This document shows positions 44,857 through 54,144 of a stretch of 64,000 bases of DNA, one piece after another. Numbering within the stretch: position 1 is the stretch's first letter; each line of letters begins with the position of its first letter. A model generated the notes under the pieces. It saw nothing but the letters and a program-made list of their open reading frames with translations, did not search any database and was not told the DNA's origin. Position numbers and translations under genes: made by a program. Source of the stretch: Gammaproteobacteria bacterium (GTDB lineage: Bacteria; Pseudomonadota; Gammaproteobacteria; JAJFKO01); assembly GCA_021773175.1 (NCBI GenBank), contig JAJFKO010000035.1:62001-126000 (forward strand), read 5' to 3'.

Positions 44857-46464
44857 TTACATTCGGAAGATGCCATATTGCGTTGCTTCAATCGGTGCAT
44901 TAAGGCTAGCAGAAATAGCCAAACCTAAAACGCGACGGGTATCACATGGCTCAATAATACCATCATCCCAAAGCCTAGCGCTGGCATAATAAGGATGACC
45001 TTGAAATTCATACTGTTGCATAATAGGTTGTTTGAATGCTTCTTGATCCGATTCAGGCCATTGCTCACCAGCTTTGGCCATGCGATCAATTTTTACTTGC
45101 GCTAAAACATTTGCCGCTTGTTCACCACCCATTACCGAGATTCGTGCATTTGGCCACATCCATAAAAAACGTGCGCCAAATGAGCGACCACACATAGCAT
45201 AATTGCCCGCACCATAACTACCGCCAATAATCACTGTAAATTTGGGAACGCTCGCACAAGAAACGGCAGTTACCATTTTGGCACCATGTTTAGCGATGCC
45301 ATTAGCTTCATATTTTTTACCAACCATAAACCCGGTGATATTCTGCAAAAACACCAATGGAATGCCGCGTTGATTACAGAGTTCAATAAAGTGTGTACCT
45401 TTCAGTGCAGAGTCAGAAAATAAAATACCATTGTTAGCAATGATGCCAACTGGGTAACCGAAAATATGTGCGAAGCCGCAAACTAAGGTTGTGCCAAATA
45501 AAGCTTTGAATTCATCAAACTCAGAGCCATCGACAATACGCGCAATGATTTCGTGAACATCAAAAGGCTTTTTTGGATCGGCTGGAATCGCGCCGTATAA
45601 TTCTTTAGGATTACAAACAGGTTCTTTAGCCTCACATAATCTTAAGGGTATTGATTTCTTGTAATTTAAATTGGCAACACAACGGCGCGCTAAATATAAA
45701 GCGTGTTCATCATCTTGCGCATAATGATCAACAACACCCGAGGTTTTGCAATGCACATCCGCACCACCCAATTCCTCAGCCGTAACTTCTTCACCGGTTG
45801 CGGCTTTTACTAATGGTGGACCACCAAGAAAAATCGTCCCTTGTTCTTTAACAATAATACTTTCATCGGCCATCGCCGGTACATAAGCTCCGCCAGCCGT
45901 GCATGAACCCATCACCACCGCAATTTGGGGAATGCCTTTCGCAGACATGCGAGCTTGATTATAAAAAATTCGGCCGAAGTGTTCTTTATCAGGAAATACT
46001 TCATCTTGTTTTGGTAAAAAGGCACCGCCTGAATCGACAAGATAAATACACGGTAAATGATTTTCTTCTGCGATTTCTTGCGCACGTAAATGTTTTTTAA
46101 CGGTGAGCGGGTAATAGGTTCCACCTTTGACAGTGGCGTCATTGGCAATGATCATACATTCTTGATTCATGACTTTACCAATACCACAAATAATGCTCGC
46201 CGCAGGAACCGCCTCTTCGTAAACCTCATAAGCGGCCATTTGTGATAATTCGAGAAATGGTGAACCAGGATCAATCAAGTGCGCGATGCGATCGCGCGGT
46301 AATAATTTTCCACGCTCTAGATGACGTTGTTGATATTTCTCACCACCACCTTGTTCAATAATGCTGATTTTATCACGTAAATCAGCGACCAAATCTTGCA
46401 TAGCAGAGTAATTCTGTTGATAAAATTCACTTTTGCTATCGAGCTTGCTGGTTATTATTGTCAT
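44857..46464 (-). CDS. Methylcrotonyl-CoA carboxylase beta subunit (carboxyltransferase)
   Basis: 535 residues. Carboxyltransferase N and C domains with [34 protein letters not shown], and the C-terminal [37 protein letters not shown] that is typical of MccB (LiuB). It transfers CO2 from biotin to 3-methylcrotonyl-CoA. First gene of the minus-strand set; isovaleryl-CoA dehydrogenase (liuA), usually adjacent, is absent. Confidence 0.92.
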   Translation of the reverse strand: MTIITSKLDSKSEFYQQNYSAMQDLVADLRDKISIIEQGGGEKYQQRHLERGKLLPRDRIAHLIDPGSPFLELSQMAAYEVYEEAVPAASIICGIGKVMNQECMIIANDATVKGGTYYPLTVKKHLRAQEIAEENHLPCIYLVDSGGAFLPKQDEVFPDKEHFGRIFYNQARMSAKGIPQIAVVMGSCTAGGAYVPAMADESIIVKEQGTIFLGGPPLVKAATGEEVTAEELGGADVHCKTSGVVDHYAQDDEHALYLARRCVANLNYKKSIPLRLCEAKEPVCNPKELYGAIPADPKKPFDVHEIIARIVDGSEFDEFKALFGTTLVCGFAHIFGYPVGIIANNGILFSDSALKGTHFIELCNQRGIPLVFLQNITGFMVGKKYEANGIAKHGAKMVTAVSCASVPKFTVIIGGSYGAGNYAMCGRSFGARFLWMWPNARISVMGGEQAANVLAQVKIDRMAKAGEQWPESDQEAFKQPIMQQYEFQGHPYYASARLWDDGIIEPCDTRRVLGLAISASLNAPIEATQYGIFRM

Positions 46465-46632
46465 CAGGGTCCTACCTTCTTGTTTTATAATCCTAGGGCT
46501 TACGATAAATCCTTTAGGGGGAAATTGTACGTGGATACATAGCCAAAGAAAAGTGGTTTATGGCATGAAGAAGTGGGCATGTGTGTTCAATATTTTTCTG
46601 TGGTAGCGTAGCAAAATAGTGATTAAACGCTA

Positions 46633-46660
46633 TTGCAATCATCGCACTTGGTGCTATAAT
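46633..46660 (+). promoter_or_regulatory. Promoter of the toxin-antitoxin pair
   Basis: TTGCAA (46633-46638), 16 bp, then TATAAT (46655-46660) preceded by an extended TG element (TGCTATAAT). The toxin ATG is 18 bp later. Confidence 0.65.
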
Positions 46661-46678
46661 TCAAAACAAGAGGCTTTC

Positions 46679-47167
46679 ATGAGGGTTTTTCAAACAAAGT
46701 ATTTTGCAAAATGGGCTCGTAAGAAAAAGATTTCATTAGAGGTATTGCAAAAAGTTATTAAAGAGATGGAAGAGCATCTAATCGATGCTAAATTAGGACA
46801 TAATATTTACAAAAAGAGAATAAGTTTAAATGGTTGGGGTAAACGTGGAGGTGCACGCAGCATCATTGTTTATAAAATGTCAGAAAAAGCTTTCTTTATA
46901 TATGGTTATGCAAAAAATACTAAGGAAGATCTAAATATATACTCCAGGAAGTTAGGTTTTCCAGGAATTAGACACCGCGATTTTTGTTCTTTTAAACGTC
47001 TAAAAGAACGAAAAAGAGCAAGTATAAAACTGGAAAACCTAATTTTCTGGAGTATAAATGAAGAGAAGTCATTAAGACTGTTAGCAGAAGAGTTGTTAAG
47101 TTATTTAAATGAACAGCTTAAGCATTTGATTAATGTTGGTGAATTAACTGAAATTCAATATACGTAG
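46679..47167 (+). CDS. HigB/RelE-type toxin carrying a 39-residue in-frame MITE insert
   Basis: ATG 46679 with AAGAGG (46668-46673) before it; the in-frame GTG at 46619 lies upstream of the promoter. The protein matches RelE/HigB toxins of the MRVFQTKYFAKWARKKK type: RISLNGWGKRGGARS, FFIYGYAKN, and a C-terminal LRLLAEELL. Residues 88-126 (TAC TCC ... ATA) are from the inserted element at 46940-47054; without them the protein would be 123 residues, the family norm, and the AKN-to-LRLL spacing would match homologues. In-frame insertion keeps a 162-residue protein. Whether the toxin is still active is unknown. The antitoxin gene follows by 8 bp. Confidence 0.85.
   Translation: MRVFQTKYFAKWARKKKISLEVLQKVIKEMEEHLIDAKLGHNIYKKRISLNGWGKRGGARSIIVYKMSEKAFFIYGYAKNTKEDLNIYSRKLGFPGIRHRDFCSFKRLKERKRASIKLENLIFWSINEEKSLRLLAEELLSYLNEQLKHLINVGELTEIQYT
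46940..47054. mobile_element. 115-bp MITE-like element inserted in frame in the toxin gene
   Basis: Ends TACTCCAGGAAGTTAGG... (46940-46964) and the facing copy (47030-47054) are 25-bp inverted repeats with two mismatches. TA lies on both sides (46938-46939 and 47055-47056). An inner inverted repeat (GTTCTTTTA / TAAAAGAAC) gives the same nested layout as the element at 41069. TAAAT at 46932 and 47055 would give an alternative 5-bp duplication; the TA reading fits the toxin family spacing better. Confidence 0.8.
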
Positions 47168-47175
47168 GTGTCACT

Positions 47176-47487
47176 ATGAAAGATAAAAAACTATTAGACG
47201 TAATTCATGATACTGCACAAGGTTTACATGATGCCGGTGTAATGACAACTCAGACTATGCGTGAATTTGATGCGATGTGCTTACCACCTGTTAAGAATTA
47301 CACACCAAATCAAATAAGACGTCTTCGTAAACGTCATAAGGCGAGTCAGGCTGTTTTCGCTGCATATCTTAATACTTCTGTTTCAACAGTACAGAAATGG
47401 GAACAAGGGCAAAAGACGCCAAGCGGTGTGGCTTTTAAACTACTTAATTTAGTTGATCGCTATGGCTTATCATTATTAGCGTCATAA
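47176..47487 (+). CDS. HigA-type antitoxin (XRE helix-turn-helix)
   Basis: 103 residues. The C-terminal HTH contains KASQAVFAAYLNTSVSTVQKW and EQGQKTPSG, the HigA/MqsA-like antitoxin signature. It would bind the toxin and repress the operon promoter. Intact, unlike the toxin gene. Confidence 0.9.
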   Translation: MKDKKLLDVIHDTAQGLHDAGVMTTQTMREFDAMCLPPVKNYTPNQIRRLRKRHKASQAVFAAYLNTSVSTVQKWEQGQKTPSGVAFKLLNLVDRYGLSLLAS

Positions 47488-47500
47488 ACAGTTATACAAA

Positions 47501-48826
47501 CTAAAATAAACCAATAACCTGCAAAGTTCCAGCCCATGTTGGCGCTATCGTTTTATCAGCTCCTGGTGTTGGCAAATAAGTAAGACCGGGTTCAAGATAA
47601 ATACTTAAATAAATATGAGCCTGATAATAAGCTTGCAGCATCAACTCGCTACTTCTATTAGTAACTCGATGATTTAGCCAAGCCCACGCCACACCAAAAC
47701 CAAAAGAATCTTTTGGACGTAGCATGCCGAATACAGTAACACCGGTTCCAGCATATTCATTCACCGCTAGCGTCTTTGAATTGTTGGCGCCTAATTGGAA
47801 AAAAACGGAAAGCGCTTTATCGCCTAAACTTGGAGTTTGTCGCCACACTTGTTGTGATCCAAACATATAAATTCCTTGTGTGCCTTGTTCTTGAATACCT
47901 GTTGCCGAGGTTAGTTTTCCTGTTTGATCCCAGCCGCCAATGGCAATCCTGCCTGGCTTGCCTTGTACTTTCCAGGCTGTGCCCATTTCGCCTATATATA
48001 AGTAGTAGCCATTGAAATGCGGGCCTTTTAAACCGGTTTGGCTACCATTCGCTACATTGCCATCATAGGCGCCAGCAGAAAAATAAAAATGCTTTGTAGG
48101 TGCAATATCTAATGTCACACCGTAAGCAGAGTTATAATAACCAGGAAAAATACCGATAGTGGTCGGGTTTATAAAAATAGGTGTATATAACAAGCCGCTG
48201 ACACTAGGCATCGTTGAACTCTTATCAACAACCGGTTCAGCATTTAAAACATCATCAAACGTGTAGGTTGGCACGAGCTTACCAAAGCGTATCGTCACTT
48301 TGTCATTGAAAAAGTTTTGTCGGTACCATAATTGATATAATTCAGAACGATCAAAAGGCGGAGTGACGGGAAGACTATTTATACCTTGAAGACTGCCTGC
48401 AAAGGTATTGGTGTCTCTACCATTGAATTGTAAAAACTGCACGTTAAACTTACCACCGCGCCACCAGCCGAGCTTTTCTGTATCTAAACTTAAATTTAAA
48501 ATTAAAAGATTATTTGCGGTTAATCTTGTTTTGGATTGTCCGCCGGAAAATGTATCATTGATATTAGCAACCCAAACCCCTCCAAGGAAAATACCTTTCG
48601 GAAGCTTTAAGAGTTTGCCTAGTTTGCCATTACCAACAGTAAGATCTGAGGTGGCTGGGTTAGAACTAATACCATAAGCTATTGAAGAGTTATTAATATT
48701 ATTTGTATTGCCGTTGGTATTGTCATGACTAGTTGCTGCTGCAATGTTAGAGATACTCAAAAGTAATATCAAAGACGATAAACATAGAATATTAAATTTA
48801 CTAACTAATGAAAAAGTTCTATCCAT
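47501..48826 (-). CDS. OprB-type carbohydrate-selective porin
   Basis: 441 residues. Signal peptide (residues ~1-31, ending SNIAAA), an Asn/Ser-rich linker, then beta-strand-rich OprB features: GKLLKLPKGIFLGGVW, NLSLDTEKLGWWRGGKF, LYQLWYRQNFFNDKVTIRFGKL and a C-terminal aromatic strand ending in F. Outer-membrane channel for sugars in the family; the substrate here is unknown. Converges with the antitoxin gene with 13 bp between stops. Confidence 0.85.
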   Translation of the reverse strand: MDRTFSLVSKFNILCLSSLILLLSISNIAAATSHDNTNGNTNNINNSSIAYGISSNPATSDLTVGNGKLGKLLKLPKGIFLGGVWVANINDTFSGGQSKTRLTANNLLILNLSLDTEKLGWWRGGKFNVQFLQFNGRDTNTFAGSLQGINSLPVTPPFDRSELYQLWYRQNFFNDKVTIRFGKLVPTYTFDDVLNAEPVVDKSSTMPSVSGLLYTPIFINPTTIGIFPGYYNSAYGVTLDIAPTKHFYFSAGAYDGNVANGSQTGLKGPHFNGYYLYIGEMGTAWKVQGKPGRIAIGGWDQTGKLTSATGIQEQGTQGIYMFGSQQVWRQTPSLGDKALSVFFQLGANNSKTLAVNEYAGTGVTVFGMLRPKDSFGFGVAWAWLNHRVTNRSSELMLQAYYQAHIYLSIYLEPGLTYLPTPGADKTIAPTWAGTLQVIGLF

Positions 48827-48920
48827 GGGCTTTTACAGTGCATTTTTTATTAGATAATCTGTAATATAGAAATGATACTCATGTTGAGATATTACGCAAT
48901 GTTTATCTTCATCTTCTGAA

Positions 48921-48956
48921 ACGCAAAAGCGGCATTGAGCTTAAGCCCAATGCCGC
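48921..48956 (-). terminator. Intrinsic terminator of ssb
   Basis: Reading leftward, a 9-bp perfect stem GCGGCATTG/CAATGCCGC with a short loop is followed by TTTTGCGTTT. 37 bp after the ssb stop. Confidence 0.75.
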
Positions 48957-48992
48957 ATAAAAATCTGAAATAATAATTAATTATTATTTTAA

Positions 48993-49508
48993 TTAGAAAG
49001 GAATGTCGTCATCAAAGTCGTTTGTGACCGGAGCAGCAGCTGGTGTTTGTTGTGTTGCTGGTGCCTGTTGCGTTGCTGGTGCTGATTGTGGTTCAAATTG
49101 TTGATGCTGTGAATCATTCTGCATGCCACCACCAAAACTACTAGCACCACCAAAACTACCACCACTACCAGATTTGCTATCTAACATTTGCATATCATTA
49201 GCAATAACTTCAGTTGTGTAACGGTCCATACCATTTTTATCTTGCCACTTACGAGTTTGTAGGCGACCTTCGATATAAACTTTAGAGCCTTTATGTAAAA
49301 ATTCACCACAAATTTCTGCTAAGCGATTAAAGGCAACAACACGATGCCATTCTGTGCGTTCTTGGGATTGACCTGATTGTTTATCTTTCCAGGACTCGGT
49401 GGTTGCAATGTTTAAATTAGCAATGGGAGTGCCGGATGGGGTATATCTTATTTCGGGATCTGCACCGAGATTGCCGATTATGATAACCTTATTAATACCT
49501 CTAGCCAT
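48993..49508 (-). CDS. ssb: Single-stranded DNA-binding protein
   Basis: 171 residues. OB fold with [21 protein letters not shown] and [15 protein letters not shown], a Gly/Gln/Pro-rich linker with [11 protein letters not shown] repeats, and the DDIPF C-terminal tip that binds replication partners. Located in the ssb-MFS / uvrA neighbourhood typical of gammaproteobacteria. Confidence 0.97.
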   Translation of the reverse strand: MARGINKVIIIGNLGADPEIRYTPSGTPIANLNIATTESWKDKQSGQSQERTEWHRVVAFNRLAEICGEFLHKGSKVYIEGRLQTRKWQDKNGMDRYTTEVIANDMQMLDSKSGSGGSFGGASSFGGGMQNDSQHQQFEPQSAPATQQAPATQQTPAAAPVTNDFDDDIPF

Positions 49509-49682
49509 TATTTACTCCTACGTCTTTAATTTTATACCAGTACTTACATTAAATCGGCAAGGATCATACCATGACAAACTCGGACATAGTATCAGTTTTT
49601 GACTCAATAAATGCCTTTCTTTTGACGCTTATTAATAGATGCATAAACGTTGATAATGCTCCTCGCCATTGCTGTGCAATAA

Positions 49683-51038
49683 TTAGCCTTTTGCGAATTC
49701 GAGCAGAGCATCTTTATCAACAATGGCATTGTCGACTTTTAAATAGGCAACGCCTTCTTCAGCAACCACAACCACATCGGCAACGCCGGCAAACGCTTTC
49801 AATTTTTCAGTAAGACTGTTTATGTCCGCCGTTTGAATACCAGCAATGTTTACAAGGTGTGTGGCAAGATGCGGTGGTTTTTGCATACCAAAAGCAATGG
49901 CAAACCAAACCAGGCCAAAACAACCACAAGCAAAGAAGACGCCGACAATATCATGATGACCAAACATGTAGCCGCCAATTACACCACCAAAGAAAATCCC
50001 TAAAAATTGCGAAGTGGAATAAATGCCCATCGCGGTGCCTTTCATACCCGCGGGTGCAATTTTAGAAATCATGGACGGTAGTGTTGCTTCCAATAAAGTA
50101 AACGCCGTCATGAAAATTAAAATTAAGATCCCCATCATTACTGCAGAAGTATGTAAAAAGAATAATAAAAATTGCGAAATAGCTAGTGTTAAAATAGCAC
50201 CTAAAAACACGGGTTTCATTTTACGTTTTTTCTCGGCGATGATAATAAACGGTAACATAATGAAAAAAGCCGCGACTAATGCCGGTAAATAAACATACCA
50301 TTGATGCTGTTGTGATAAGCCTGCATAGCGTACTAAGGCGACGGGTACTGCAAAAAATCCAGCAGATAAAATCATATGCAAGATCATAATACCGGCATCT
50401 AAACGTAATAATTCACGGTTTTTTAACATGTTCTTAAATTGTGAAGGCACGGGTTCCGATTCGCGATGAAAGACACTTTTTGTCGGTGTCGGTACGCTGA
50501 TATGCAACACCGCAATACCGGCAATTGCCATTACAGCGGTTAACCAAAATAAGCCAGATAAACCATTAGCACCACTTAACATCGGTCCTAAAATCATAGC
50601 GGCCATAAATGCCAAGCCAATCGTCATACCAATAACAGCCATGGATTTGGTACGATTCTCTTCTTTGGTTAAATCAGCGACCAGTGCAATAATAACACTG
50701 CCCACAGCACCCGATCCTTGAATCGCACGACCAATAATGATGCCTTCAATACTGTGTGCTAAAGCAGCAATCACACTACCCAGTGCAAACAGAATTAAAC
50801 CTAAGGTAATCATGGTCTTGCGGCCGATACGATCAGATAACATACCAAAAGGAATTTGTAAGCAGGCTTGAGTTAAGCCGTAAATCCCAAAACCTAAACC
50901 AACTAAAAACGGTGTCGCACCAGTATAGTGATCAGCATATAAAGCAAATACTGGATAAATCATGAATAAGCCGAGCATACGGAATGCGAAGATTAAGGCG
51001 AGTGAGCGTGTGGCACGTTTTTCTGTTGTTGTCATCAT
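49683..51038 (-). CDS. MFS transporter with C-terminal HMA-like domain
   Basis: 451 residues with 12 predicted helices (residues ~10-390) and the MFS loop SDRIGRKTMI between helices 2 and 3. A soluble C-terminal extension (~395-451, TDKLKAFAGVADVVVV-type) resembles a heavy-metal-associated ferredoxin-like fold without its CxxC. Substrate unknown; drug efflux is typical for this subgroup. Sits between ssb and the divergent uvrA. Confidence 0.9.
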   Translation of the reverse strand: MMTTTEKRATRSLALIFAFRMLGLFMIYPVFALYADHYTGATPFLVGLGFGIYGLTQACLQIPFGMLSDRIGRKTMITLGLILFALGSVIAALAHSIEGIIIGRAIQGSGAVGSVIIALVADLTKEENRTKSMAVIGMTIGLAFMAAMILGPMLSGANGLSGLFWLTAVMAIAGIAVLHISVPTPTKSVFHRESEPVPSQFKNMLKNRELLRLDAGIMILHMILSAGFFAVPVALVRYAGLSQQHQWYVYLPALVAAFFIMLPFIIIAEKKRKMKPVFLGAILTLAISQFLLFFLHTSAVMMGILILIFMTAFTLLEATLPSMISKIAPAGMKGTAMGIYSTSQFLGIFFGGVIGGYMFGHHDIVGVFFACGCFGLVWFAIAFGMQKPPHLATHLVNIAGIQTADINSLTEKLKAFAGVADVVVVAEEGVAYLKVDNAIVDKDALLEFAKG

Positions 51039-51105
51039 AATAGCTTTAGTCCAAATTTAATTTGTGTGCTATTCTACCAAGTTTTCAACAAAATGATAGA
51101 AAGCC

Positions 51106-53973
51106 ATGGATAAAATCAGTGTACGTGGGGCTCGAACCCACAATTTAAAGAATATCGATATAACCTTACCTCGCGATAAGCTCATTGTGATCACAGGATT
51201 ATCGGGTTCGGGTAAATCATCTCTCGCATTTGATACCTTATATGCCGAAGGTCAACGCCGCTATGTGGAGTCTTTGTCGGCTTATGCTCGACAATTCTTA
51301 TCAATGATGGAAAAACCTGATGTCGATCATATTGAAGGTTTATCACCGGCAATTTCTATTGAACAAAAATCAACGTCGCATAATCCGCGTTCCACGGTCG
51401 GGACTGTCACGGAAATTTATGACTATTTACGTTTGTTATTTGCTCGAGTAGGAGAGCCTCGCTGCCCAACCCATGATGTTTCATTGCAAGCCCAAACGGT
51501 AAGCCAAATGGTCGATACGGTATTAGCGTTGCCAGAAGGCAGTAAAGTTATGTTGTTAGCACCTGTCGTGCGTGGTCGCAAAGGCGAGCATCAGCAATTA
51601 TTAGAAAAGCTCCTTAGTGAAGGTTTTATTCGTGCTCGTATCAATGGTGAAGTGTGTGAATTGGATGATCCACCAAAATTAGAATTACGTAAAAAACATG
51701 AAATTGAAGTTGTGGTTGATCGCTTAAAAGTACGTGACGATATTAAACGTCGTTTAGCAGATTCTTTTGAAACCGCATTACGATTAAGTAATGGTTTAGC
51801 ATGGGTAATGCCATTAGATGATAATAAAGCTGAACCAATTGTCTTTTCGTCTGAATATTCTTGCCCTCAATGCGGACACAGTATAACAGAATTGGAACCA
51901 CGTTTGTTCTCGTTTAACAATCCCGCGGGTGCTTGTCCAAGTTGTGATGGTTTGGGCGTACAGCAATTTTTTGATCCAGATAAAATTATTCAAGATGAAA
52001 CCTTGAGTTTGTCTAGTGGCGCGATCCGTGGTTGGGATCGACGTAATATTTATTATTTCCAAATGTTAACAAATTTAGCTGAGCACTTTAAATTTGATAT
52101 TGATGTACAGTATAAAAACTTAAGTAAGAAAGTTAAAGATATTATCTTATACGGCAGTGATGGTGTTGAAATAGATTTCTATTATATTACTGAAAAGGGT
52201 AAACGTATTTTGAAAACACATGCTTTTGAAGGTGTTATTCCAAATATGCAACGTCGTTATCATGATACTGACTCGAATAGTGTTCGTGAAGAATTAGCAA
52301 AATACTTAAACTCGCAACATTGTCCTGAATGTGATGGTACGCGTTTATGTGAAGCTGCTCGCCACGTCTTTATTAACAACTTAACGTTGCCAGAAGTGAG
52401 TACTATGCAAGTCGGGCAAGCGCGTGAAGTTTTAGGTAATTTGGGCTTGAGTGGCCATCGTGCTGAAATTGCATCCAAAATTCAAAAAGAATTGGGCGAG
52501 CGCTTAGGGTTTTTGGTTGATGTCGGTTTAAACTATTTAACCTTACATCGAAGTGCTGAAACTTTATCGGGTGGCGAAGCGCAACGTATTCGACTCGCGA
52601 GTCAAATTGGTGCGGGTTTAGTTGGCGTGATGTATATTTTAGATGAACCATCTATTGGTTTGCATCAACGTGATAATGATCGTTTACTAAATACCTTAAC
52701 GCGACTACGTGATATTGGTAATACAGTGATTATTGTTGAGCATGATGAAGAGGCGATTGCAGCTGCTGATTATATTGTTGATATTGGTCCTGGCGCTGGC
52801 GTGCACGGTGGCCGCATTGTTGCACAAGGTTCGCGACAAGATATTCTCAGTTGTAAAGAATCCGTGACTGGACAATTTCTTTCGGGTGCTCGTGAAATTG
52901 TTGTGCCTGAACAACGACATCAAGCCGATAAAGAACGTATGATTGTTTTACATGGTGCGATTGGTAATAACTTACAAAACCTTGAAGTTAGTTTGCCGGT
53001 TGGATTATTCACCTGTATTACCGGTGTATCGGGTTCCGGAAAATCAACGTTAATTAATGATACCTTGTATCCATTAGCTGCAACCGAACTGAATGGCGCA
53101 ACACAATTAAAAGCCGCCAAACATGAAAAAATTACTGGCTTAGAACATTTTGATAAAGTTATCGATATCAATCAAAGTCCAATCGGGCGCACACCGCGTT
53201 CTAATCCCGCAACCTATACTGGCTTGTTCACACCGATCCGCGAGTTATTTGCGGCAGTGCCGGAATCACGCGCGCGTGGTTATAAAGCTGGACGCTTTAG
53301 CTTTAATGTTAAAGGTGGTCGTTGCGAAGCGTGTCAGGGTGATGGCTTAATTAAAGTCGAAATGCATTTCTTACCGGATATCTATGTTGAGTGTGATGTT
53401 TGTAAAAGTAAGCGTTATAACCGCGAAACTTTAGAGATTGAATACAAAGGTAAAAACATCTATCAAATTTTAGCGATGACGGTAGAAGAAGCGCATGAGT
53501 TTTTTGCACCGGTACCAATGCTAGCACGCAAATTAGAAATGTTAATGGAAGTTGGATTGTCATATATCACGCTCGGCCAAAACGCGACAACCCTTTCAGG
53601 TGGTGAAGCTCAGCGGGTTAAACTAGCGAAAGAGTTATCCAAGCGCGATACCGGTAATACATTATATATACTTGATGAACCAACCACAGGTTTACATTTC
53701 CACGATATTGAGCAATTGCTGAAAGTACTGCATCGTTTGCGTGATCACGGCAATACCGTGATAGTGATCGAGCATAATCTTGATGTTATCAAAACTGCGG
53801 ATTGGATTGTTGATTTAGGTCCTGAAGGTGGTGATGGCGGCGGTAAAATCGTGGTAGCCGGCACGCCTGAGCAAGTTGCCAAGCATAAAACCTCCTATAC
53901 AGCAAAATTTTTACAGCCGATGTTAGCCAAGCAAACTGCAAAGCAAATCAAGCAAAAGACTATAACTGTTTGA
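51106..53973 (+). CDS. uvrA: Excinuclease ABC subunit A
   Basis: 955 residues. Two ABC modules: Walker A sites [16 protein letters not shown] (near residue 30) and [16 protein letters not shown], signature [16 protein letters not shown] and [15 protein letters not shown], and zinc fingers with [15 protein letters not shown] and [17 protein letters not shown]. It finds DNA lesions with UvrB in nucleotide excision repair. Confidence 0.98.
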   Translation: MDKISVRGARTHNLKNIDITLPRDKLIVITGLSGSGKSSLAFDTLYAEGQRRYVESLSAYARQFLSMMEKPDVDHIEGLSPAISIEQKSTSHNPRSTVGTVTEIYDYLRLLFARVGEPRCPTHDVSLQAQTVSQMVDTVLALPEGSKVMLLAPVVRGRKGEHQQLLEKLLSEGFIRARINGEVCELDDPPKLELRKKHEIEVVVDRLKVRDDIKRRLADSFETALRLSNGLAWVMPLDDNKAEPIVFSSEYSCPQCGHSITELEPRLFSFNNPAGACPSCDGLGVQQFFDPDKIIQDETLSLSSGAIRGWDRRNIYYFQMLTNLAEHFKFDIDVQYKNLSKKVKDIILYGSDGVEIDFYYITEKGKRILKTHAFEGVIPNMQRRYHDTDSNSVREELAKYLNSQHCPECDGTRLCEAARHVFINNLTLPEVSTMQVGQAREVLGNLGLSGHRAEIASKIQKELGERLGFLVDVGLNYLTLHRSAETLSGGEAQRIRLASQIGAGLVGVMYILDEPSIGLHQRDNDRLLNTLTRLRDIGNTVIIVEHDEEAIAAADYIVDIGPGAGVHGGRIVAQGSRQDILSCKESVTGQFLSGAREIVVPEQRHQADKERMIVLHGAIGNNLQNLEVSLPVGLFTCITGVSGSGKSTLINDTLYPLAATELNGATQLKAAKHEKITGLEHFDKVIDINQSPIGRTPRSNPATYTGLFTPIRELFAAVPESRARGYKAGRFSFNVKGGRCEACQGDGLIKVEMHFLPDIYVECDVCKSKRYNRETLEIEYKGKNIYQILAMTVEEAHEFFAPVPMLARKLEMLMEVGLSYITLGQNATTLSGGEAQRVKLAKELSKRDTGNTLYILDEPTTGLHFHDIEQLLKVLHRLRDHGNTVIVIEHNLDVIKTADWIVDLGPEGGDGGGKIVVAGTPEQVAKHKTSYTAKFLQPMLAKQTAKQIKQKTITV

Positions 53974-53992
53974 AATATAAAAAATAAATAGC

Positions 53993-54025
53993 CTTAAGCT
54001 AAAATTAAGAAAAGCGGTGTAAGCT
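53993..54025 (+). promoter_or_regulatory. PmrA-type box and promoter of the 931-residue gene
   Basis: CTTAAG (53993-53998), five bases, ATTAAG (54004-54009), then exactly 10 bp to TAAGCT (54020-54025), a -10-like hexamer. Same spacing as the sites at 31355 and 61831. The ATG at 54145 is about 110 nt after the predicted start. Confidence 0.6.
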
Positions 54026-54144
54026 GGTCATAAGTTGACTGCTTCGGTGTGTATTTATTAATACAATTTATGTTCTATACTAAGAAGCAGAAATTCAAAT
54101 TCCTAAATAAAAACAATTATAAAAATGAAAGTGGAGATAGGGTA

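Noticed and set aside
46497-46520. GGGCTTACGATAAATCC near liuB as another copy of the MITE end TAGGACTTACGCTAAA
   Set aside because: Only partial similarity, no facing repeat and no TA-flanked partner.
48940-48947. GCTTAAGC next to ssb as a possible PmrA half-site
   Set aside because: It is a single CTTAAG in the loop of the ssb terminator hairpin; there is no partner at 11 bp and no -10.
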